A stretch of DNA of 31,785 bases from Methylococcaceae bacterium (GTDB taxonomy: Bacteria; Pseudomonadota; Gammaproteobacteria; Methylococcales; Methylomonadaceae). The stretch lies in assembly GCA_021647145.1 (NCBI GenBank), contig JAKIVF010000028.1:1-31785 (forward strand), read 5' to 3'. A program made the position numbers and the translations under genes. Each line of letters starts with the position of its first letter. Within the stretch, counting starts at the first letter, position 1. Of the stretch, positions 25,260-31,785 are shown piece after piece. The notes below the pieces were generated by a model. The model did not search any database and was not told the origin of the DNA. It was given only the letters and a program-made list of their open reading frames with translations.

Positions 25260-25305
25260 GGCAATAGTGGGTTCTAGATTTTTAGAGTATTTATTCCCAG
25301 TTGCC
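25260..25305 (+). terminator. Compound hairpin after the L,D-transpeptidase gene
   Basis: GGCAA (25260-25264) and TGGG (25268-25271) pair with TTGCC (25301-25305) and CCCA (25296-25299), separated by small bulges, and an inner TCTA / TAGA pair can close the loop. The element begins seven bases after the stop codon. No T-run follows, so factor-independent termination is doubtful, but the stem is one of the strongest intergenic structures here. Confidence 0.4.
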
Positions 25306-25320
25306 TTAGCTTCGACGAGG

Positions 25321-25379
25321 TTTCGTATAAAGAAAAAAGTAATGGTCGAACCAGGGTCGAATGTATAAAACATACGAAA
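25321..25379. repeat. Inverted repeat with tandem GGTCGAA, upstream of truA
   Basis: TTTCGTAT (25321-25328) and ATACGAAA (25372-25379) are perfect 8-bp arms. Between them GGTCGAA occurs twice (25344-25350 and 25355-25361), and TTCGAC at 25312-25317 can pair with GTCGAA. The element lies midway between the transpeptidase gene and truA. It may be a leader structure or a dispersed repeat. Confidence 0.4.
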
Positions 25380-25487
25380 TTGGAGTGTAGTGCTCTATTT
25401 CTTTCTTTAGTGTTCTTGTTGTAGCCATGGTTTTAGCCTAGTTAACCTTAAAGAATTAAGATCGTTTCTAATGAACAAAATCAAAAC

Positions 25488-26294
25488 ATGACTAGAATTG
25501 TATTAGGCATAGAATATGATGGTAGTCTTTTTTCAGGCTGGCAATTTCAAAATCAACAGCGAACCGTTCAAGATGAGTTAGAAAAAGCACTGAGTAAAGT
25601 GGCAAATGAACAAATTAGAGTTCAGTGTGCTGGCAGAACAGACTCTGGTGTTCATGCTTTAGAGCAAGTGATTCATTTTGATACAGATGTTAGCCGCTCT
25701 TTGAATAGCTGGGTTATGGGTGGTAATGTAAATCTACCGGAGGATGTACGAATTCTGTGGGCAAAAGAAGCGGTCGATGATTTCCATGCTCGTTATAGTG
25801 CTATAGCCAGATTTTATCGCTATGTTATTTTAAATCGTAAAATGAAATCTGCATTAAAGCGAAATCAGGTGACTTGGTGCTATGATTCTTTAGATGAGAT
25901 TAAAATGCATAAAGCTGCTCAAGACTTAGTGGGTGAGCATGACTTCACATCTTTTAGAGCACTCGCTTGCCAGTCGCATAGTCCTACTAGATTAATGCAT
26001 TTTATTAATGTCTATCGTGAGAATGAAACTGTCGTGATAGAGTTATCTGCTAATGCTTTTTTACATCATATGGTTAGAAACATTGCGGGTGTATTGATGG
26101 AGATCGGAGCAGGGAAACGGTCAATTTCCTGGATTAACGAATTGCTTGTTATTAATGATAGAAGGCAAGCAGGAGTGACAGCTCAGCCTTATGGTTTATA
26201 CTTAGGCGGTGTATATTATCCTGAAAAATTTGGTATTTATAAGCATCCTGTATTTAATTTATTAACTCCAGATATACAGCGTTTTATCTATTAA
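25488..26294 (+). CDS. truA: tRNA pseudouridine(38-40) synthase TruA
   Basis: 268 residues, close to E. coli TruA (270). It converts uridines 38-40 of the tRNA anticodon arm to pseudouridine. The catalytic aspartate is Asp52 in CAGRTDSGVHA. Other TruA motifs are the N-terminal EYDGSLFSGWQ, RFYRYVI, the FRA segment and FLHHMVRNIAGVLMEIG. The ATG has no strong ribosome binding site. It stands alone, with structured DNA upstream and 131 bp of gene-free DNA downstream. Confidence 0.96.
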   Translation: MTRIVLGIEYDGSLFSGWQFQNQQRTVQDELEKALSKVANEQIRVQCAGRTDSGVHALEQVIHFDTDVSRSLNSWVMGGNVNLPEDVRILWAKEAVDDFHARYSAIARFYRYVILNRKMKSALKRNQVTWCYDSLDEIKMHKAAQDLVGEHDFTSFRALACQSHSPTRLMHFINVYRENETVVIELSANAFLHHMVRNIAGVLMEIGAGKRSISWINELLVINDRRQAGVTAQPYGLYLGGVYYPEKFGIYKHPVFNLLTPDIQRFIY

Positions 26295-26425
26295 TTACCG
26301 AAATAAAACCGTTATATTAATTCTACTTGGGTGCCTAATGATTTTTTTTAGTTCTTCTGTATTTAACTGAGTTCTCCAGGATTATTGAGCTTTCCTTAAA
26401 TAAACTTTTTTACTTTTGAAATATT

Positions 26426-27067
26426 ATGATTGATACAAATTATTTTTTATCCTTTCAAGTACATGGCTCTGCTGATGGTCATAAGGCAGGAGAGGGTATT
26501 ACAGCTAGTGTTGAAACCTTGTTGACATTTTTGGAAAGTTTGATCGGGCTTTCACCTGCAGAAGTGTTTTCTACAATTCTGCCAGGTATATCCTCAATGG
26601 CTAATATTCATCCTTTAATAGTCCACTTTCCTATTGCTTTGCTCATTGCTTTTTTTCTTGTTGATTTGTTTGGTTCAATTTTTAAAAATAGAAGCTGGAG
26701 GCGTTTCGCTGGAAAGTTACTTTATTTAGGGGCAGTATCTGCAGCTGCTGCGGTCGCTGCTGGACTAAGTGCAGAAGCATCAGTAGAGCATGGTGAAAAT
26801 GTTCATCAGATATTAGAACGGCATGGAACTATAGGTATTTCAATATTGTGTCTATCCGTAGTACTTTTGTTATGGAGATTATTGTATGGAAGGGCTATAA
26901 AAGGAGCATCAAATATAATTTATCTTTTTATGTCCTTTATTTTGTTTATCTTGATCATACTGGGTGCGGATCTTGGCGGTTTAATGGTTTATAAATATGG
27001 TGTGGCTGTTGATGCAGTTAAAGTTAAGAGTATAGATTATTTTCAGGAGCATACCCATTCTCACTAA
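26426..27067 (+). CDS. DUF2231 membrane protein with histidine-rich ends
   Basis: 213 residues with about four membrane helices (near 64-83, 95-113, 131-149 and 159-183). IHPLIVHFPIALL is the defining DUF2231 motif, with later family features in HGTIGI and LGADLGGLMVYKYG. Conserved histidines near the membrane suggest metal or heme contact, but function is not established for the family. The C-terminus ends EHTHSH, and the N-terminal 55 residues are a soluble extension containing HGSADGHK. It is flanked by gene-free DNA and likely monocistronic. Confidence 0.8.
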   Translation: MIDTNYFLSFQVHGSADGHKAGEGITASVETLLTFLESLIGLSPAEVFSTILPGISSMANIHPLIVHFPIALLIAFFLVDLFGSIFKNRSWRRFAGKLLYLGAVSAAAAVAAGLSAEASVEHGENVHQILERHGTIGISILCLSVVLLLWRLLYGRAIKGASNIIYLFMSFILFILIILGADLGGLMVYKYGVAVDAVKVKSIDYFQEHTHSH

Positions 27068-27286
27068 CTGCCAAGTCTAATGGACTAGTTTTGAATGTAA
27101 AAAATTATTGATTTGTCTATTTTTCAGCTACTTAGATTGTAAAGATTTATAAATGCGCTACATTTGATATTAATAGTAATCATAAATTTATTCATTGTTA
27201 ATATATATTTGATAAAAATTACCTTTTTGTCTTTTACGCATTGGACTGGATGAATTATCAAGAAAATATTTTTGAAGGTAAATTTT

Positions 27287-28333
27287 ATGGGTATACTTGT
27301 TGGCATTGTAGGGCTAGGTAGGGTTGGTCGTTCTTTACTCCGAACAAATTTTATCCAGTCTACTGTGGGTAGGTATAATATTTGCGTGGTGTGCGATGTT
27401 ATGCCAATTTCACAGGTAGCCTATTTGATTGCCAATGATAGTACCTATGGTAAAGCACCTTTTAGTGTTGATTATGAAGGTGATCACCTTATTATTGCGA
27501 GTAAAAGAATTCTATACTTACAAGTTGATCGTCGTCAGGGACTTGAAAAAAATAGCAGTCTGGTAACTTTAAGAAATTTGAATATTGATATCCTTATTAA
27601 TGCCACTGGTACTGCAGTTGTTGATGATCTACGTAATTTGATTGAACTTGGGGTTACAAAAAAGGTTATTTGTAGTTGGAATATCAAAGGATGTGATACG
27701 AGCCTTGTTTACGGAGTGAATGAACATGAATATGACTCAGGCCTACATCATATTATTTCTGCAAGTACTTGTACTGGTAATGCAATGGTCCCTCTGGCCT
27801 ATATACTCGATAAACACTTTGGTATTGATTATGCGAGAATAATTACCATACATCCCGCCCTCTCAGAACAACATTTACTTGATGGATACCATAAACATTC
27901 TCATTTAGGTCGTACACAAGCGGCTTCAATTATTCCAACAAAAACTAATGTTGGTGCTTCCACTTCTTTAATTTTACCCTCACTTGAAGGGAAGCTTGAT
28001 TCTTTTTCTTATAGAGTTCCTACTGAAATTGTTTCAATTATGGATGTTTCTGCGAATCTTTCCAAAGCCACATCAGTGGAAGAGTGTAAAGAATTATTTA
28101 TCAATTATTCAAAAAATCAATTAGCAAGAATTCTTCATTGTGATTCAGGTTTATGGGGACATGAAAGTGTGAGTATTGATTTTATCGGTACCGAATATTC
28201 ATTGATAATTTTATTGAATCACTTAACAGTGACTAATAATCGACAAATAGGAATTTCACTCATGCATGACAATGAGCGAGGGTATTGTTGTCGCGCATTA
28301 GATATTGTTGGGGTTATCGGTTCAAAACTTTAA
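27287..28333 (+). CDS. Divergent GAPDH/erythrose-4-phosphate dehydrogenase family protein
   Basis: 348 residues. A Rossmann NAD-binding half (GIVGLGRVGR, then VVCD) is followed by the GAPDH catalytic domain. Cys162 in SASTCTGN and His189 in TIHPALSEQ are 27 residues apart, exactly as Cys149 and His176 in classical GAPDH. QHLLDGYH, the RTQAAS segment and RVPTEIVSIMD resemble erythrose-4-phosphate dehydrogenase (Epd) more than glycolytic GAPDH. Phosphate-site residues differ: the usual Thr after the catalytic His is Leu192, and NEWGY reads NERGY. The substrate is uncertain. The ATG at 27287 was chosen over an in-frame TTG at 27272 because GAAGGT lies eight bases upstream. mtdB follows after a 223 bp gap. 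Confidence 0.82.
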   Translation: MGILVGIVGLGRVGRSLLRTNFIQSTVGRYNICVVCDVMPISQVAYLIANDSTYGKAPFSVDYEGDHLIIASKRILYLQVDRRQGLEKNSSLVTLRNLNIDILINATGTAVVDDLRNLIELGVTKKVICSWNIKGCDTSLVYGVNEHEYDSGLHHIISASTCTGNAMVPLAYILDKHFGIDYARIITIHPALSEQHLLDGYHKHSHLGRTQAASIIPTKTNVGASTSLILPSLEGKLDSFSYRVPTEIVSIMDVSANLSKATSVEECKELFINYSKNQLARILHCDSGLWGHESVSIDFIGTEYSLIILLNHLTVTNNRQIGISLMHDNERGYCCRALDIVGVIGSKL

Positions 28334-28422
28334 AAACGCAATAACATATTTAACAATATACTTCGCACAGTCGTGGGTGTGGGATTTCTATCATCAAAAA
28401 TCAACACACTATAAATTCCGTA

Positions 28423-28433
28423 GCAGTGACTGC
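28423..28433. promoter_or_regulatory. Small palindrome in the mtdB upstream region
   Basis: GCAGTGACTGC is a perfect palindrome with 5-bp arms around one base. A looser pair, AACTG / CAGTT, lies about 15 bp further on, and a run of seven C follows at 28479-28485. The 223 bp region also holds TATACT as a possible -10 near 28516. Regulation of mtdB from here is plausible but unproven. Confidence 0.25.
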
Positions 28434-28556
28434 ATCTAATAAAGTTGAACTGATAATCCAGTTAAAAATTAGTTAAATCCCCCCCTACAATGTTATATCT
28501 TTTCTATATTATTGAACTATACTCAAAATATCGTTAAATAACTAAAGAGAATATTC

Positions 28557-29453
28557 ATGGCTCAAAAAATGCTTTACATTCTTAACCCTGGTGACAATAT
28601 TAGCCCATTTGATGTTTCTATGGCGGCAGATGCAGGTTATGACCACATCATGGCTTTTCCTCATGTACAACCAGAAAATGTCACCGCAATGGTTCAAGAT
28701 GCCATTTTTTCCCGTCCACCTAAGCGTTTTAATGACACATGCATGTTTATTGGTGGGCGAGATGTTCACTTGGCGGCAGATATGTTTGAAAATGCTAAAA
28801 AAGCAATGGTTGGTCCTTTTCAAGTGGGAGTTTTTGCTGACCCAAATGGCGCTTACACAACCTCAGCAAGTGTCCTTGCTCTTGTTCAAAAAGCATTAAA
28901 AGACACACATAAAACAAGTTTAACTGGACTGACGGTTGCTATTTTTGGCACAGGCCCTGTAGGGCTATGTACTGCAATTCTTGCTGCTCAAGAAGGTGCT
29001 ATTACACGTATATGTGGTTTAACGGCGGATGATGATAAAAATGTAGCGATGCGTTTTTGTGATCGTTATGATGTTTCAGTTGATTGGGTTTCCGCCTTAA
29101 CCAGTGGAGAAAAAATTTCTGCTCTTAACAATGTAGATGTAGTTATTTGTGTTGCTAAAGCTGGGATTAGAATCTTAGAGCAAAAAGAACTAGATTCAGT
29201 TAGCAATTTATTGGTTGTTGCAGATACCAATGCTGTTCCCCCTAGTGGTGCTGCGGGTGTTGGGATGCAAGATCTAGATGCTTCTGTAAAATATGCGGGT
29301 GGCGTGTTTAGTGGAATTGGGCCGCTAGCCATTGGTAATATTAAATCAAAAACAGAAATTGGTTTGTTTAAATTTGTGCAGGAATCTGAAAAGGCTGCAT
29401 TGATTGATTTTCCAGAAGCTTATAAGTTTGCTTTATCTTTAGTCAATAAATAA
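28557..29453 (+). CDS. mtdB: NAD(P)-dependent methylene-tetrahydromethanopterin dehydrogenase MtdB
   Basis: 298 residues. It oxidises methylene-H4MPT to methenyl-H4MPT, a step in formaldehyde oxidation in methylotrophs. The sequence follows MtdB rather than MtdA: SPFDVSMAADAGYDH at the N-terminus, QDAIFSR, FIGGRDV, FADPNGAYTT, and DTNAVPPSGAAGVG near the C-terminus. The nucleotide-binding loop is IFGTGPVGL. Presence of this gene implies the tetrahydromethanopterin C1 pathway and marks the host as a methylotroph. It is probably transcribed alone: the next gene converges on it, and the preceding GAPDH-like gene is 223 bp away. Confidence 0.95.
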   Translation: MAQKMLYILNPGDNISPFDVSMAADAGYDHIMAFPHVQPENVTAMVQDAIFSRPPKRFNDTCMFIGGRDVHLAADMFENAKKAMVGPFQVGVFADPNGAYTTSASVLALVQKALKDTHKTSLTGLTVAIFGTGPVGLCTAILAAQEGAITRICGLTADDDKNVAMRFCDRYDVSVDWVSALTSGEKISALNNVDVVICVAKAGIRILEQKELDSVSNLLVVADTNAVPPSGAAGVGMQDLDASVKYAGGVFSGIGPLAIGNIKSKTEIGLFKFVQESEKAALIDFPEAYKFALSLVNK

Positions 29454-29550
29454 ACTAGGCTGTTTATACTTTACACGGTACAGAAGTACTTATGTTATTG
29501 ACAAAAATTAACTTGATATCAATTTAACACCCATGACCTTGTAATATATT

Positions 29551-30198
29551 TTATTTTATAAAGTGAATAATTAATTCGGTTAATGCTTCACTTTTAGATG
29601 TTTTAAAAATATGCTGTGCGTGAGCTGTTCCTTCAAGTAATTGAATTTTCTTGGGTTCTGGGGTCTTTTGGAATAGGTCTTTGACATGATTGATAATAGT
29701 TTCATTTTTACTGGCAATATAAAAAGTATTACTTTTTATATTTTCTGGATCACTAAAAGCTGCAGGCGATAATAAAATCAGGCGATTGATATCTCCCTTC
29801 TTAGAATGGATAGAGGCTCGAGCGGCGGCTGCACCACCCATACTGGCACCTAATACAGAAACAGAGGAAATTTCTGGTTTTTTATTGAGAAAATGTACGC
29901 CTGCTAAAATATCCTCATATTTATCAGCAGGTCTTTTACCAGCCTTCGATTGACCATAACCACGAAAATCAATAGATAAAACTGAAATCTTATTTTTAAG
30001 CAAATTTTTTATTAATCCTTGCCAACTTTCTTTGTTAAAAATGGCGCCATGAGCTAATACAACAGCTTTAGGTCCTGATTGAAAGTAAGTGGCAAAAGTT
30101 TTACCTCCATCAGCAGTAACAAAGGAGACTGGTTGCTGGTCTTGGGCATTGATGATTGAAGTGAATAAGGCTAAAGTTAATAAGGTGATGAGTTTCAT
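29551..30198 (-). CDS. Secreted alpha/beta hydrolase
   Basis: 215 residues with a signal peptide (hydrophobic core about 3-17, cleavage likely after INA). The alpha/beta hydrolase fold shows the oxyanion motif AHGAIFNKESW, nucleophile Ser119 in GASMGGAAA and a catalytic His193 in GTAHAQHIF. The usual acidic residue position reads SKNETI, so Glu166 probably replaces Asp. Substrate cannot be inferred. It lies 46 bp after the HDOD gene on the same strand and converges on mtdB. Confidence 0.8.
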   Translation of the reverse strand: MKLITLLTLALFTSIINAQDQQPVSFVTADGGKTFATYFQSGPKAVVLAHGAIFNKESWQGLIKNLLKNKISVLSIDFRGYGQSKAGKRPADKYEDILAGVHFLNKKPEISSVSVLGASMGGAAAARASIHSKKGDINRLILLSPAAFSDPENIKSNTFYIASKNETIINHVKDLFQKTPEPKKIQLLEGTAHAQHIFKTSKSEALTELIIHFIK

Positions 30199-30244
30199 AT
30201 TTTTATATGGGGTATGAAAGAAGTTTAAAATATCTCAAAATTTG

Positions 30245-31078
30245 TTAATCTAAAAGTCCGTCTAGTCCTGACTCGAGAGCAATAATTGTAGGGAGAACCT
30301 TCGTAATATTATTAATTTCTAAACCTAGTTGTTGCCATTCTTTTGAGGGGAAGTTGAGCAATATTTCCTCATCTTCCATTTTAGACTTTGTTGATTTACT
30401 AATATATTTTGCAATACATACAGCACAGGCAGGGAATGATATTTTATTAAAGGTTAATGGTTTTTCTGATTGAGAAACTGTGTTAATTAATTCTTCAGAA
30501 AAATGCCAGCGTCTGCAAAGTTCTCCGCATACTTCTTGGCTAGTAAAACCTAAGTATTTACGTTCCTGATCAGCTCTGTTTTTACCCGCTTCTACTTGTT
30601 GGTCAATTTTTGATGCTGTTTTAGCATCACTGAGATAAAGTAAAATTGTACCTAAGTCATTTATTAATCCTGCCGTATAAGCAATATCACTATTATCGAG
30701 ATTGATTTCATCAGCTAACCATTTTGAGTATGTCGCTGTACGAAAACTATCGGACCAAAATTCTTTAATATTAAAGTTTGGAATGGCAGGTATTGAGCTG
30801 ACGATGCCTGAGGCAATAACTAATGTTTTAAGTTTCGTTTGACCTAACATAATGACGGCTTCGTCAATTGAGCCTATTTTTTTTGGCAGACCAAAATGAG
30901 CTGAGTTTACTAATTTTAAAACTTTTAATGAAATAACTTGTTCTTTTTCAACATTTTTGGCAATATCATTAACATTAGTATTTGGGTCATTTAATTGAGT
31001 AATTAAGGTTCTCACTACTTCGGGAACTTGAGGTACTTTATGGATTTGTTTAAAGAGTTGCTCTATTTGTAACTTCAT
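30245..31078 (-). CDS. HDOD domain signalling protein
   Basis: 277 residues, almost entirely an HDOD domain (about 10-210), a catalytically inactive relative of HD phosphohydrolases that acts in bacterial signalling. Typical segments are the N-terminal VPQVPEVV, ISLKVLKLVNSAHFGLP, the EAVIMLG helix and AGLINDLGTILL, where the HD pair is replaced by Asn-Asp. It is soluble and has no attached GGDEF or EAL domain. The C-terminal 70 residues are a helical extension. Its partner is unknown; the c-di-GMP genes at the other end of the window are not linked to it by sequence. Confidence 0.88.
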   Translation of the reverse strand: MKLQIEQLFKQIHKVPQVPEVVRTLITQLNDPNTNVNDIAKNVEKEQVISLKVLKLVNSAHFGLPKKIGSIDEAVIMLGQTKLKTLVIASGIVSSIPAIPNFNIKEFWSDSFRTATYSKWLADEINLDNSDIAYTAGLINDLGTILLYLSDAKTASKIDQQVEAGKNRADQERKYLGFTSQEVCGELCRRWHFSEELINTVSQSEKPLTFNKISFPACAVCIAKYISKSTKSKMEDEEILLNFPSKEWQQLGLEINNITKVLPTIIALESGLDGLLD

Positions 31079-31138
31079 TTGAGTGACTATTGAGTTCCAG
31101 TTAAGATTAGCGTATTGAATAAGTTTTATACACGGTTA

Positions 31139-31785
31139 TTAATTTACTGTTAGGTTTAAACTTGAAGCGATAAGGTTTTCTGCATCTTTTGGGTCAATAA
31201 CAACATTTAATAAAAACACTCTATCTGATGCTAATTCTTTAGTCGACAAATATTTAGCAATAGCTTGTGCTCTGGCAACAGCAAGTTTTTCTAACCGTTG
31301 AGTATTAGGCTTGATGAGTGATGCCATTTTATGTTGAGCTACTTCATAAAAATCATCCTCAGAATCAATAAGACGAGGTGTGCCAAACAAAGATCGGTCT
31401 GCTTTGGTCGGAAATTTTTTGATATACAAATCAGCAAGCAAGCGTTGATTTTCTTCTTTTGAGTATTTTAGGTGTTCCGGTAAAACTGCTTTTTTGGTTT
31501 TTTTGCTTAATTCTTCAGCTCGCATTTTTAAGAGTTTTTTATCAAGTGCTTCTACTTGGAGATGTGGCCAGTCTTGTTTTGAAAAAGCCGCACCTCTAAT
31601 TTCAAGTTTTAGTGCAGGGCGGTCGGCAAGGGCAGTTGCTAAGCTATCTAGTTTTTCTTTTTGTTTGTCATCCAGTAATGATTCACCAGGTAAAAAGGTG
31701 ATTTTACTTATATCTTCTTCACTCCCAACTAAGGATGCAACAGCATTAAAGGGCGATGAAATAATTTTGGTTAATACATTAACCA
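31139..31785 (-). CDS. DUF748 (AsmA-like) envelope protein, C-terminal part only
   Basis: The minus-strand frame is open from the right edge to a stop at 31139, giving 215 residues; the start lies outside the window. SSPFNAVASLVGSEED, ITFLPGESLLDDKQ and ADRPALKLEIRG are the conserved C-terminal features of DUF748 proteins, large AsmA-related envelope proteins. The last 120 residues are helical and contain LAVARAQAIAKYL, resembling the tail that follows DUF748 in related proteins. The internal ATG at 31525 is not the start. The HDOD gene follows 60 bp after its stop. Confidence 0.82.
   Translation of the reverse strand, partial: VNVLTKIISSPFNAVASLVGSEEDISKITFLPGESLLDDKQKEKLDSLATALADRPALKLEIRGAAFSKQDWPHLQVEALDKKLLKMRAEELSKKTKKAVLPEHLKYSKEENQRLLADLYIKKFPTKADRSLFGTPRLIDSEDDFYEVAQHKMASLIKPNTQRLEKLAVARAQAIAKYLSTKELASDRVFLLNVVIDPKDAENLIASSLNLTVN

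Noticed and set aside
25340..25370. tRNA T-loop-like GGTCGAA repeats before truA
   Set aside because: No acceptor, D or anticodon arms can be built around them, so this is not a tRNA gene.
28542..28899. Overlapping open frames on both strands at the mtdB 5' end
   Set aside because: Both are shadows of mtdB, whose protein matches a known family along its whole length.

Overview
The window looks like chromosome from an AT-rich gammaproteobacterium that oxidises methane or methanol, most likely a Methylococcales methanotroph. The main pointer is mtdB, the tetrahydromethanopterin-linked methylene-H4MPT dehydrogenase (28557-29453). The gammaproteobacterial housekeeping set agrees with it: rsmJ, rlmD, prfB-lysS, truA, gloB, a YdbL-family lipoprotein and a SUF operon with its own Rrf2 regulator. 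The genus is inference; no rRNA gene is present to fix it. I see no tRNA, rRNA, CRISPR array or intact mobile element.

Region 1 (155-8667, minus strand) is a tight four-gene signalling operon with gaps of about 13-15 bp. In transcription order it encodes an exported protein of 38-residue helical repeats, a very large membrane hybrid histidine kinase (periplasmic sensor, HAMP, GAF, HisKA, HATPase, two receiver domains, Hpt), a REC-PAS-PAS-GGDEF-EAL response regulator, and a GGDEF diguanylate cyclase. Both cyclase domains keep the RxxD inhibitory site. The layout suggests a periplasmic signal converted into cyclic-di-GMP turnover. It is the best candidate here for an undescribed system.

Region 2 (8757-16343, plus strand) is an iron-sulfur cluster assembly cluster: Rrf2 regulator, sufB, sufC, sufD, sufS, sufU, rsmJ and a Rieske ferredoxin. 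An IscR-type operator core sits on the -10 element ahead of the regulator, which points to autoregulation. The cluster is interrupted twice, by a hairpin-rich 172 bp gap between sufB and sufC and by a decayed Uma2-family gene between sufD and sufS. sufS has a good promoter of its own.

Region 3 (16344-27067, plus strand) is mostly housekeeping: a palindromic intergenic element, a CDF metal exporter, a DUF218/YdcF-like protein, prfB (without the usual programmed frameshift), lysS, gloB, an unknown membrane protein, a YdbL-like lipoprotein, rlmD, an L,D-transpeptidase-fold protein without a signal peptide, truA and a DUF2231 membrane protein.

Region 4 (27287-31785) begins with a divergent GAPDH/erythrose-4-phosphate dehydrogenase paralogue followed by mtdB, both on the plus strand. 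Convergent to these on the minus strand are a secreted alpha/beta hydrolase, an HDOD protein and the C-terminal part of a DUF748 (AsmA-like) envelope protein that runs off the right edge.
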